From a virus: 22,259 nucleotides of DNA. Of the stretch, positions 14,535 through 21,873 are shown piece after piece. The notes below the pieces were generated by a model, which had not been told where the DNA came from, ran no database searches, and was given only the letters and a program-made list of their open reading frames with translations. A program made the translations under genes and the position numbers. The DNA lies in the IMG/VR virus record IMGVR_UViG_3300017989_000476, positions 1 through 22,259 of that record; one strand, written 5' to 3'. How positions within the stretch are numbered: position 1 is the first letter of the stretch; every line of letters starts with the position of its first letter.

Positions 14535-15667
14535 GATTCCTCCCTCTGTAGCACATAGATCGGTCGCTGGCGCTCGGAGGTCCCCAGGCGATGGATCGCC
14601 CAGCCGGGGAATGTCTCCGCCAGATAGCGGCGCCAGCCCATGTCGTCTCGCTTGGATGCGTATTCGCCGATGCGGAGTGCCTCGAAATAGAACGTCTGCG
14701 TCGCCTGACGGATCATGGCCATCAATTCCTCGCGCCGGGCGACGTGCATCCACACGCTGAGGCAGAACACGACGTCGTATGCCGCCTGCCCCGTGTGTTC
14801 CTGGAGCCAGTCGAGGGTGAGGTGGTTCAGGTCGCAGACGTAGAACTCGGCCGGGCACTCGTACAGCGCCGCGACCTCGCGAGCGCAGCGGATGATGTTT
14901 TGCCCGCGATCGAGGCCTACCGCGCGACGTGCGCCATCTCGCACCGATTGCATCGTGAACCAACCTAGGTTACAGCCCAGATCGAGCACCGTCTTGCCGG
15001 CGACGCCTGGGTGCATGATCTGCCAACGGTGCCGACAGTTGCGCTCCCCGGCGAGATGGTACCCGCCCGGCCAGTCCATCTGCTGGTAGCTCATTGCCAC
15101 GCCGGTGGCGGGCGCCTTGCGAATCTGGGCGTCCAGGGCGCGGAGTTGCGTCGTCGAGGGCCGCTGATCCATCACGAGGTCCCTTTCTATGCCATAGATC
15201 GAGTGCATCCAGCACAGGACGGCGTCCAGGCAGAGATAGGAACGCAGGACGTCCGGCCCCTTGCCCCACAAGTCGACCAGCGCGGGGCGCTCGCATGGTC
15301 TGGCGTGCTGAAAGTCGATCAGCACCGGATGGCCGTCGTAGTCGAGCATGATATTCTCAATTTTGACGTCGCGATGGGCGTAGCCGCGCGCATGGATGGC
15401 CCGCAGCGTCGCCAACAGCTCGACGGAGATCTGGTGGGCTTGACCGGCGGTCAGCATCGGACAGTCAGCCAGGCAGCGCCCGTATTCGGGCATCTCATAC
15501 CAATCGGCGCCTTGGGCCAGGATGGGCACCACGCCGTCGATGCCAGCCAGGTCCATCAGGGCCGTCACAGCGTTGCGCGTCGGACGCTCTTTGCGTATGA
15601 CGCCGTCTCGCACGCGGTACAGACGAGATCCGCTGGCGTTGTAGCGTGCGCCGATGCGCTCTCTCAC
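14531..15667 (-). CDS. Protein-kinase-like domain fused to SAM-dependent methyltransferase
   Basis: GTG at 15667 overlaps the TGA of the acyltransferase gene (GTGA); GAGG and GGTG lie upstream. A longer frame to 15724 runs into that gene and is not preferred. The 378-aa protein has two domains. Residues ~14-200 are kinase-like: a candidate Lys at 26, AHRDVKIENIML with HRD at 98-100 and Asn105, and LIDFQHARP with D118-F119-Q120 (DFQ instead of DFG). Residues ~210-378 are a class I methyltransferase: TVLDLGCNLGWFTMQ (226-240), acidic Asp253 in VGLDRG, CDL at 278-280, and DVVFCLSVWMHV (298-309). The same pair of activities, in reverse order, forms WbdD, which phosphorylates then methylates the end of the E. 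coli O9a glycan. By analogy it may cap a glycan; that is inference. The kinase substrate may also be a lipid or protein. Confidence 0.85.
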   Translation of the reverse strand: MRERIGARYNASGSRLYRVRDGVIRKERPTRNAVTALMDLAGIDGVVPILAQGADWYEMPEYGRCLADCPMLTAGQAHQISVELLATLRAIHARGYAHRDVKIENIMLDYDGHPVLIDFQHARPCERPALVDLWGKGPDVLRSYLCLDAVLCWMHSIYGIERDLVMDQRPSTTQLRALDAQIRKAPATGVAMSYQQMDWPGGYHLAGERNCRHRWQIMHPGVAGKTVLDLGCNLGWFTMQSVRDGARRAVGLDRGQNIIRCAREVAALYECPAEFYVCDLNHLTLDWLQEHTGQAAYDVVFCLSVWMHVARREELMAMIRQATQTFYFEALRIGEYASKRDDMGWRRYLAETFPGWAIHRLGTSERQRPIYVLQREES

Positions 15668-16173
15668 GCGTTCACCGCCCTCTCGCCGATCTTGCGCGCC
15701 GGAACGCCGGCCCAGATTTCCCATTCAGGAATGTCCCGCGTTGCCACCGCGCCCGCGCCCAGGACTGCTCCCTCATTCAATGTCACACCGGGCAACACAA
15801 TGGCCCCTGCGCCCAGAAAGGCGTAACGGGCGATGTATACCCGAGATCGATTCACGACCTGCCTCTCTTGTGGCGATGCCGCCGACATACTCAACCCCGA
15901 TGGCCTATTCGATCCGGCGATGATCTTGGCTCCGGAGGCCAGCGCAGCATAGTCGCCAATCTCTACCAAACCACCGCCAATGTTGACGTGGCAGAACGAG
16001 GCGATGTGAACGTATCGGCCCACCGTCACGCCCAAGCCGCCCTCGATCTTGACGAATGAATCCACTCTGCAATAGTCGTCTAGCTCGATTTGCCCAGGGC
16101 GCAGGATGATCGTCGGCTCATAGATCTCGACGCCGACGCCACACCATGGCCTTACGCCGTGTTCGGATGCCAT
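15664..16173 (-). CDS. Left-handed beta-helix (hexapeptide) acyltransferase
   Basis: ATG at 16173 (GAGGGTGAGGGT upstream) gives 169 aa; the frame upstream to 16230 overlaps the GT-A gene and is unsupported. Residues ~14-160 show hexapeptide-repeat periodicity of the left-handed beta-helix, with VGRYVHIASFCHVNIGGG (51-68), EIGDYAALASGAKIIAGS (71-88) and FLGAGAIVLPGVTLNEGAVL (119-138), then GAGAVATRDIPEW and AGVPARKIG, the terminal signature of O-acetyltransferases of the WbbJ, VatB and galactoside acetyltransferase type. A loop at about 89-110 interrupts the coils as in sugar acetyltransferases. It probably O- or N-acylates a sugar of the glycan made by the neighbouring glycosyltransferases. 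Active as a trimer in the family. Confidence 0.85.
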   Translation of the reverse strand: MASEHGVRPWCGVGVEIYEPTIILRPGQIELDDYCRVDSFVKIEGGLGVTVGRYVHIASFCHVNIGGGLVEIGDYAALASGAKIIAGSNRPSGLSMSAASPQERQVVNRSRVYIARYAFLGAGAIVLPGVTLNEGAVLGAGAVATRDIPEWEIWAGVPARKIGERAVNA

Positions 16174-16889
16174 ACCCTCACCCTCGGATCGCACCACACG
16201 CGATACCCAGCTCGCCTCGCCTGCTCGCACCAGCCGACGATGGCCCGATCGCTGGCGTGTACACCGGCTCTAGCTGCCCGCGCGGTCATGAGCAGGCACG
16301 ACCCTGCGCTGTACAACGGAAACGGCTCACTCGGCGGCGGCTGCTCTCTGTCAAACGTGGCCCCATCCGGTAGTTGCCGAAACGACCAGGTGTCATAGAG
16401 CACAGAGCCCTTGCGCTTGTTGGCTTCGAGCCAGGCGTGGTCGGTGTTGTGTGTCGGCGGGTGCTCGACGGCTACCCATGGTGCAACGATGTCCACACGA
16501 GTTGCGATCAACTTGCTCAGCAACTGAGGGCCCCAGATCAAGTCGCTCTCAATCCACAGGATGTACTGCGCCCAACCGTCGAGCAGCGCCGACCACACCG
16601 CCCTGGAGCCCACCGTCGAGCAATCGATCATGCGGTCAGGGTCGGTGACGGAGCCCTTGGGTGTATGCCCCAGGTGGTGCTGCATCACCACGATGTCGCG
16701 CCCCGAGCCCCGCTGCCACTTGCAGAGCTCGTCATAGGTATGATCCCTGCTATCGCCCTCGATCAAGTACAGACGCATGGCGTCATCTGGCCAGTCCAGG
16801 GCGTCGATCTGGCGCACAAAGCGCCCCAAGTCCCCGCGCCGAACGCTGTTGCAGAACATGCTACAGATGGCCACCCGCTGCTCAGCCAT
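16152..16889 (-). CDS. Glycosyltransferase, GT-A-like with ESD motif
   Basis: ATG at 16889 with GAGGAG upstream gives 245 aa; the frame upstream to 16946 overlaps the GT4 gene. The N-terminus (MAEQRVAICSMFCNSVRRGD) has the VAI....N beta-strand start of GT-A enzymes, followed by MRLYLIEGDSRDHTYDEL and then YILWIESDLIWGPQLLSKLI. The ESD at about 114-116 sits where the metal-binding DXD lies. The C-terminal half has SFRQLPDGATFD and PLYSAGSCLLMTARAARAG, and the end has RVRVWHPNTA with a His that often ligands metal in this fold. It has an 8-base overlap with the upstream GT4 gene and 22 bases with the acyltransferase. Likely a glycan-building transferase in the cytoplasm; the sugar is unknown. 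Confidence 0.75.
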   Translation of the reverse strand: MAEQRVAICSMFCNSVRRGDLGRFVRQIDALDWPDDAMRLYLIEGDSRDHTYDELCKWQRGSGRDIVVMQHHLGHTPKGSVTDPDRMIDCSTVGSRAVWSALLDGWAQYILWIESDLIWGPQLLSKLIATRVDIVAPWVAVEHPPTHNTDHAWLEANKRKGSVLYDTWSFRQLPDGATFDREQPPPSEPFPLYSAGSCLLMTARAARAGVHASDRAIVGWCEQARRAGYRVWCDPRVRVWHPNTA

Positions 16890-18123
16890 GCCACTCCTCG
16901 CCCCCGAGGTCTTTGTGCCGCAGCATAGATTCGCGGAATAGTGCATCGAACCGCTCGGGGACCTGCTGTGTCTCCCATGTATGTTCTTTAGCCCAGCGCA
17001 TGCAGCGCCAGCGCATCAGGTCATAGCCCTTACCGCAATACATTGTATTGAGCCCGTCGACCACCGCCTCGATATCGACCATGGCGTACTGGGTCGTGTT
17101 GCGGCACGCTGTGTAAGTGTACGTGTACGACAACAGGATCCCGGCTTGGCCGACGTAGGACATTGCCGCATAGTCAGTGATCAGCGTCGGCGTGCCGGCG
17201 GCCTGGGCCTCGTGTGTGCTCAGCTCCCAACCGCCACCGGCCGTGGTCGAGAGGTGGCAATCGGCGGCGTTGTAGATCTGATTGAGCTTTTCGATCGGAA
17301 CGCCCAGGCGCTGCGGTCCCAGGCCAGAGTGCATCACCTGGTCGCCAATGCCGTACCGCTCGATCAGCGCTGGGATGTCGTAGCCGCCGTCGATGACTAA
17401 CGGGGTGTGGAGCCACAGCCTGGCCTCAGGCTTGTCTTGAGCGAACATGGCAAAGGCCTCGATCGTCGATGGCCACTGTTTGCGCTCCTGATTCTTATCG
17501 ATGCGAAGCACGATGAACCAATCATCGGGGATCTCTGTGCCGCTCTCCTTGTTCAGCGCTGCCCTGGCCCTGCGTTTCGCCGTCTTTTTGTCGTCACCCA
17601 TCGGCCAGAACTCGTCGGAATCGACGCCGTGGCCGATGACCTCCAAACGATCGCCAAGCTGACGATCGAGATCGCGGATCACCTCCTTGGCGTACTCGGT
17701 GTACACGACGGGGATCGACGCCTGTCGTATGCCGTCAAGGTAGCTGGCCGGGAACGGGTCGCCGTCTACCGGCGAATAGGTCACCACCGGCACCGTGGCC
17801 AGCGCCTCGGCGTTGTCCCGATAGCTGTAAAACTCCTCGATGATGGGCAGATCGTTGAGGATCCACACCACGTCGGGCTGGAGCCGGCCGATCAGATCTT
17901 TGACTCTGCCCACGCCGTACACGTCGCGGGCCGGCGAGTACTGTGGCAGGTAGTACTGATATGGGTACCGATCCAGGTCGGGCATATCGCCGTGATAGTT
18001 GATAGCGCACAGGTGCACATCGTACTCGCCACTGTCTACCAGCGGATAGAGCACATGATCCACAACGCGACCAAAGCCGGTCGGGATTTGCGGCGCGTCG
18101 GCAAAGGCTAATAAACGGATCAC
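16882..18123 (-). CDS. GT4 family glycosyltransferase, 413 aa
   Basis: GTG at 18123 follows a strong AGGAGGA. The protein is GT-B fold: N-terminal MIRLLAFADAPQIPTGFGRV with a Rossmann strand and glycine loop, PVVTYSPVDGDPFP (about 111-125), VIGHGVDSDEFWPM (junction), then WFIVLRIDKNQERKQWPSTI, where R.....RK matches the donor-binding R and K of GT4, and finally GGGWELSTHEAQAAGTPTLI. The last matches the E-X7-E region, with E305 kept but the first Glu replaced by Gly297. Full family length. It leads the cassette of five glycan genes, next to the minor head gene; typical phage transferases of this type modify virion or surface sugars. The acceptor is unknown. Confidence 0.85.
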   Translation of the reverse strand: MIRLLAFADAPQIPTGFGRVVDHVLYPLVDSGEYDVHLCAINYHGDMPDLDRYPYQYYLPQYSPARDVYGVGRVKDLIGRLQPDVVWILNDLPIIEEFYSYRDNAEALATVPVVTYSPVDGDPFPASYLDGIRQASIPVVYTEYAKEVIRDLDRQLGDRLEVIGHGVDSDEFWPMGDDKKTAKRRARAALNKESGTEIPDDWFIVLRIDKNQERKQWPSTIEAFAMFAQDKPEARLWLHTPLVIDGGYDIPALIERYGIGDQVMHSGLGPQRLGVPIEKLNQIYNAADCHLSTTAGGGWELSTHEAQAAGTPTLITDYAAMSYVGQAGILLSYTYTYTACRNTTQYAMVDIEAVVDGLNTMYCGKGYDLMRWRCMRWAKEHTWETQQVPERFDALFRESMLRHKDLGGEEWHG

Positions 18124-18200
18124 CGTTTCCTCCTCTTCACTGGTCCCCGATGCCGATAGGTGCCCGCTGGCACCCTGCGTCGACTGCGGCGCTTGGTCAC
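18120..18200 (-). CDS. Possible 26-aa arginine-rich peptide
   Basis: A GTG at 18200 overlaps the TGA of the minor head gene (GTGA), and the frame ends with TGA at 18120-18122, overlapping the GTG of the GT4 gene. The 26 residues MTKRRSRRRVPAGTYRHRGP then VKRRKR contain 13 Lys or Arg and one His. The overlap at both ends is the pattern of a translated gene in this operon. Part of the basic bias comes from the AGGAGGA ribosome site of the next gene, so translation is not proven. A basic peptide could bind nucleic acid. No family is recognised. Confidence 0.4.
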   Translation of the reverse strand: MTKRRSRRRVPAGTYRHRGPVKRRKR

Positions 18201-19204
18201 GCTGCCATCCTCTCCATCAGCACCTCTCGCGGCGTCAATACTGTCTCTGTCGTGCAAAGACCGTTCGGATGATCCAGCGGTGTTCGGCCAGGCAGGTATA
18301 CGCCGCGTGGATCGATGCCGTATCGCTGTAGCCTGGCCAGCATCCGTTGCTCTGCCCGCTTGCCCGCCGGCGGTTGCCCGTCGAGGATCACCGTGCCCGG
18401 CATGCGTTCGGCCCAGTCGTCACAGATGTCGCGCGCGGTGCGCCCGTCGGTGGCCGCCAGCATCCTCTGGGCGTGTTGTGGACTCAGCACCCAGCGACTG
18501 CCCAGGGCGATGCCTGCGTCGGCCAGCTCGGCGTCGGCCTGATCCCGTGCCTCGCCATACGCCTGATTGATCTCTGTCCTGGCCAGGCGGTACGCGTTGT
18601 ACGAGACATTGCGCGGCTGGTTGGAATAGATGGCGCTAGGTACATCGCCCTTGGGCAACACACGGTCAGGGAGCAGCCACCGCTCGGCGCGTTTGGCGAT
18701 CTTGGCCGCCGACCAGCCCTGGTTGACGCCGTTTAGCACGTCCTGCTGCAACCATTGTCGGCTGGCATAGTCCAACCGCCAGATCCTATCGCTCAAATTG
18801 AGCCCCTTGATGGTGCGTTCGGTCATGATGTCGACCACGCGGCGCGGAATGTCGTCGAACCCCGGCAACCCCGGGAACGCCACACCCTGGACATACACAT
18901 TGAGCGCCCGTTGGCTGCCCGTTGCAGCAACGGTGGCCGCCTGACTGATTTGGCTGAGCAGCTGCCCCTCATAGCTGGTGCGAAACTGGCCCAGCGCCAC
19001 GCCGACTTCGCGCTCGATGATGCCCATGTCTTGCAGCGTCAACTCGCCGCCCTCGCCGGCCAACCTCGTGATCGTGCCCGAGATCCTGTCGGCGACATCC
19101 CGCAACAGATCGACGATGGCGCCGCGCAGCCGACGTTCGTCGCGTTCGTATAGCTTGCGCGCCTCGGCCAGCGCCTTGTGATACAGGTCCTCGGGACTCG
19201 GCAT
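18197..19204 (-). CDS. Minor head protein (Mu F-like)
   Basis: A 335-aa protein starting with ATG at 19204, overlapping the portal stop (TGATG), directly after the portal gene as for Mu gpF and SPP1 gp7-type minor head proteins. The N-terminal ~170 residues are helical (HKALAEARKLYERDERRLRG). From ~200 the Mu F region is visible: NVSYNAYRLARTEINQAYGE (about 209-228), GSRWVLSPQHAQR (about 247-259), ICDDWAERMPG and then DHPNGLCTTETVLTPREVLM near 312-331, the (H)PN.(R/L)C pattern of the family's C-terminal end. It is probably ejected with or bound at the portal vertex in procapsid assembly. The GTGA overlap at its end leads into the glycan cassette. Confidence 0.85.
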   Translation of the reverse strand: MPSPEDLYHKALAEARKLYERDERRLRGAIVDLLRDVADRISGTITRLAGEGGELTLQDMGIIEREVGVALGQFRTSYEGQLLSQISQAATVAATGSQRALNVYVQGVAFPGLPGFDDIPRRVVDIMTERTIKGLNLSDRIWRLDYASRQWLQQDVLNGVNQGWSAAKIAKRAERWLLPDRVLPKGDVPSAIYSNQPRNVSYNAYRLARTEINQAYGEARDQADAELADAGIALGSRWVLSPQHAQRMLAATDGRTARDICDDWAERMPGTVILDGQPPAGKRAEQRMLARLQRYGIDPRGVYLPGRTPLDHPNGLCTTETVLTPREVLMERMAA

Positions 19205-20652
19205 CAGACGGCGTCCTCATCGTCGGCATCCGGCGGCCAGTTGGCGAACTCTGCCATCTGCTGCGCCTTTTCCCTGTCTGCGGCCTGGATCAAATCGGGG
19301 ATCTCATCGTTATCGTAGCCTCGTTTGCGCAAATACTCGGCCCGACTGATCGTGCCGGCGGTCAGGTCAGTGAGCGCCAGGCGCTGCTCCATTTCCTCGT
19401 CGCTGGGTAGGATCGATCCGCACTCGATATCGTGCGACACGTCGTAGATGTCCTGCGCCTTGCCCATCATCACCATGGCCATGGCGTTGGCCCGATGCAG
19501 CGCTTCGATGGCCTGGCGCCGCATGCCCTCCAGCTTGATCTGCAACTCGGTGAGTTGCAGGTTGACACTGTACCCCGACGGGTTGTTCTGCTCCCGCACA
19601 CGTTTGATGTGCCACTCAGGGAGCATCTCCTCGACGTTGCCTTTGCACCAATCGACAAACTCGGTCATGTTCTGAATTGAGCCCGACCATTCCAGCATCT
19701 CCAGGCGAGGCGTGACGCCCTCGGGGAGCCCAGCCGGCGGGTTGATGAACCAAGCGTTTGTCTGCCCCTTGGTTTCCTCGCCCTTGGTCAGCGAGCCAGC
19801 CTTGATATGATAGGCCACAAGCTGCGGGTCAGCATTGATGCGGATGATGTCTGCCATTTGCGAGGCGATCTCATTGACGGCGTCCAGGCTGGGCAACACC
19901 TCGGCAAACGTCGATGCGCCATAAACCTCGCCGATGTCAATGAGTCTCACTGGCACAACGGGGAGCAACCCCTGCCGGGCCAGCGGATCGTCGCGCTCCC
20001 ACTCGTCTGCATCGACAGGATTGGAGTCAAATGTGTAGGGCTGGTTGTCACGCAGCGTCTCATAGCGATCTGGATAAATGGCCAGCGTATACGTGTGCAT
20101 CTCGCCGCTGGCCTCAAAGTAATTATAGGATAGCTCCGCATAGGCCAGCCTGTCCTGGTCGTGCGGGTCATAGGCAACGTCGAACTCTTGCGCGCTATGT
20201 ATGAGGATCTTGGGCTGCCGGACATCGCCAGCCAGGCGCAGATAGACGTCGCCCATCACCGATCCCCAAAGCAGGAGGCGGTAAAGCTGCGTCTGAAGCT
20301 GCGACCGCTGCCAGAGATCGACGATGGCGCGCTCTATGGCCTGGGTGTCCGAGGTGACCACCACCGGCGGCGCAAGGACGGCGGCGGCGTCCAGGTTGCC
20401 AGCCTGAGTGCAGACATTGAACAGACTCTTGATCTTCTGATAGAGGTTCTCGGATTCACGCCGCGCACCCTTGCCCTTGATCGACTCGATCAGGTCAGCG
20501 TCGTACATGCGATTGAGATAGTACGCCCAGTTGAGCTGGTACCGCTCCAAGCGGTCGCTCTGCGTCTCCTGGATCGCCGCCGTGGCAATGTCCAGCGGGT
20601 TACGAGCGCCGAAATAATCGGCTGTGACTTTGAGATAGTCTCTTATCGCCAT
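19204..20652 (-). CDS. Portal protein
   Basis: A 482-aa protein three bases after the terminase large gene and before the minor head gene. The N-terminal part has the pattern of SPP1/phi29-like portals (ERYQLNWAYYLNRMYDADLI about 36-55, then SLFNVCTQAGNLDAAAVLAP). Residues ~180-260 form a beta-rich middle (YTLAIYPDRYETLRDNQPYT). Residues ~255-300 contain GQTNAWFINPPAGLPEGVTP and the crown-like helical part follows with QLTELQIKLEGMRRQAIEAL (about 375-394). Its role is a dodecameric DNA channel at one capsid vertex and docking site for the terminase. The C-terminus is acidic (WPPDADDEDAV). ATG at 20652; ribosome binding site weak. Confidence 0.9.
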   Translation of the reverse strand: MAIRDYLKVTADYFGARNPLDIATAAIQETQSDRLERYQLNWAYYLNRMYDADLIESIKGKGARRESENLYQKIKSLFNVCTQAGNLDAAAVLAPPVVVTSDTQAIERAIVDLWQRSQLQTQLYRLLLWGSVMGDVYLRLAGDVRQPKILIHSAQEFDVAYDPHDQDRLAYAELSYNYFEASGEMHTYTLAIYPDRYETLRDNQPYTFDSNPVDADEWERDDPLARQGLLPVVPVRLIDIGEVYGASTFAEVLPSLDAVNEIASQMADIIRINADPQLVAYHIKAGSLTKGEETKGQTNAWFINPPAGLPEGVTPRLEMLEWSGSIQNMTEFVDWCKGNVEEMLPEWHIKRVREQNNPSGYSVNLQLTELQIKLEGMRRQAIEALHRANAMAMVMMGKAQDIYDVSHDIECGSILPSDEEMEQRLALTDLTAGTISRAEYLRKRGYDNDEIPDLIQAADREKAQQMAEFANWPPDADDEDAV

Positions 20653-20655
20653 GAT

Positions 20656-21873
20656 TTACCAGAGTGCAATGGTGCCAGCCTCTACCTCAACAGGTTGGGA
20701 AAGCGCCATGCCGTGCCAGGCCAGCGCGGTTGCAATGACGGTGTCGTCGTGCATGCCGGGCGGCGCGTTGTAACGCACACGCCCAGACGGTAGGCGCTCC
20801 ATCTCGTAAGCCTGCAATTCATTGATGAGCACCGGATCATTGATGATCTTCAGCGAACCAGTCTCCACCCCCAGTTGCAGCGATTCGATGGCGTGGGCCT
20901 TGGTTGCGTTGGTCGTGGTGAACCCACGGACAGGCAACCCATGCATCTGGAGATCCTCGATGTTCGGCTCGCCGATCGAGTTGCGTTCGGCAATGATCAC
21001 CGTTGGCCGGAATCGCTGATCCAGCGCCTCCAGGTATCGCCGCTGGACACGATAGTCAACCTGGTTGAACCGTTCCAGGTGCACAATCTCCTGCGTCGTG
21101 ATGTCACCGACGGCAAAGACGGTAAAATCTTCGATCTTGGCCCAGTCGACACCGATGACGTACTCGTGGCCCGGCAAGGCCGCGTCTTGCTCGTGCGCCG
21201 TTGCAGCATCGACCACACCGCGGAATACACCGCCGGCATCCTCGAGGAACTGGGCGAGTATTTCCTGGGCAAAGATGCGCGCCGGCATCTCGCGCCGCAT
21301 GCGCTCGATCTCTTCTTTGTCAATGTACGGGTTAGCGCTGGTCGGCATCTGCCAGCTCATCCACTCGGGATACGCCTCGTCCTGGCCCTGAGTCCACATC
21401 TGCCAAAAGCCGTTGCGGCCTTTGGGCGTGGAGAAAAACCATGCATCGCCCGCAGCATCGACAAGCAACGGTCGGAGGGCGGCGTTCCAAATAGGCATGA
21501 GATCGGCAACCATCGCCGCCTCATCGACGATAATCCGCTTGTACCAGCGACTGCGCCCCGCGTTGGCGTCCTGGAGAGTCCACATTTCAAGCACGCCCTT
21601 GGTGGCCAGCTCCAAACGATGGTCGCCAGCGTGGCTGCGCATCGTGATCGGCTCTAGCACCTCGCAAATCTCTTGCCAGGCATCGATCATTACCTTGTAG
21701 GTCGGTGCAAACCAGCCGACGGGTTGGCCTGAGAGCATCGGCCAGATGATGCGGTCGATGCCCAATTTGGTTTTGCCAAAGCGCCGGCCACATGCTGCGA
21801 CGTTGTAGCGCCGCGCTTCGTCAACTATTCTCTGTTGGGCCAGGTGGGGCATCGGGAGATGAATCTCCTGCAC
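20656..21873 (-). CDS. terL: Terminase large subunit
   Basis: The ATPase-nuclease that packages DNA. I prefer the GTG at 21873 (AGGGGGG upstream), giving 405 aa; ATG at 21888 or 21897 are alternatives, all overlapping the small subunit by tens of bases. ATPase domain: Walker A CGRRFGKT (28-35), adenine-binding region FAPTYK, Walker B RIIVDEAAMV with D117-E118, and coupling motif WFFSTPKG (145-152). Nuclease domain: YVIGVDWA with D243, VIIAERNSIGEPN with Glu at about 302, and the metal-binding HDDTVIATALAWHG at about 379-392. All catalytic motifs are intact. The gene has a longer open frame upstream to 22005 that only covers the small subunit gene. Confidence 0.95.
   Translation of the reverse strand: MQEIHLPMPHLAQQRIVDEARRYNVAACGRRFGKTKLGIDRIIWPMLSGQPVGWFAPTYKVMIDAWQEICEVLEPITMRSHAGDHRLELATKGVLEMWTLQDANAGRSRWYKRIIVDEAAMVADLMPIWNAALRPLLVDAAGDAWFFSTPKGRNGFWQMWTQGQDEAYPEWMSWQMPTSANPYIDKEEIERMRREMPARIFAQEILAQFLEDAGGVFRGVVDAATAHEQDAALPGHEYVIGVDWAKIEDFTVFAVGDITTQEIVHLERFNQVDYRVQRRYLEALDQRFRPTVIIAERNSIGEPNIEDLQMHGLPVRGFTTTNATKAHAIESLQLGVETGSLKIINDPVLINELQAYEMERLPSGRVRYNAPPGMHDDTVIATALAWHGMALSQPVEVEAGTIALW

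Noticed and set aside
14535-14963. N-terminal extension of the second GT4 gene to 14963
   Set aside because: This stretch is the shadow of the methyltransferase C-terminus and is Arg/Pro-rich; the GTG at 14534 has a proper ribosome site and GTGA overlap.
14531-18123. Host LPS or O-antigen locus captured at a prophage edge
   Set aside because: The genes are flanked on both sides by phage structural genes in the same operon with overlapping starts and stops, so they belong to the phage.
20875-21657. Plus-strand frame of 260 codons opposite the terminase large gene
   Set aside because: Opposes intact Walker and nuclease motifs of TerL; composition is what a reverse reading of a GC-rich gene gives.
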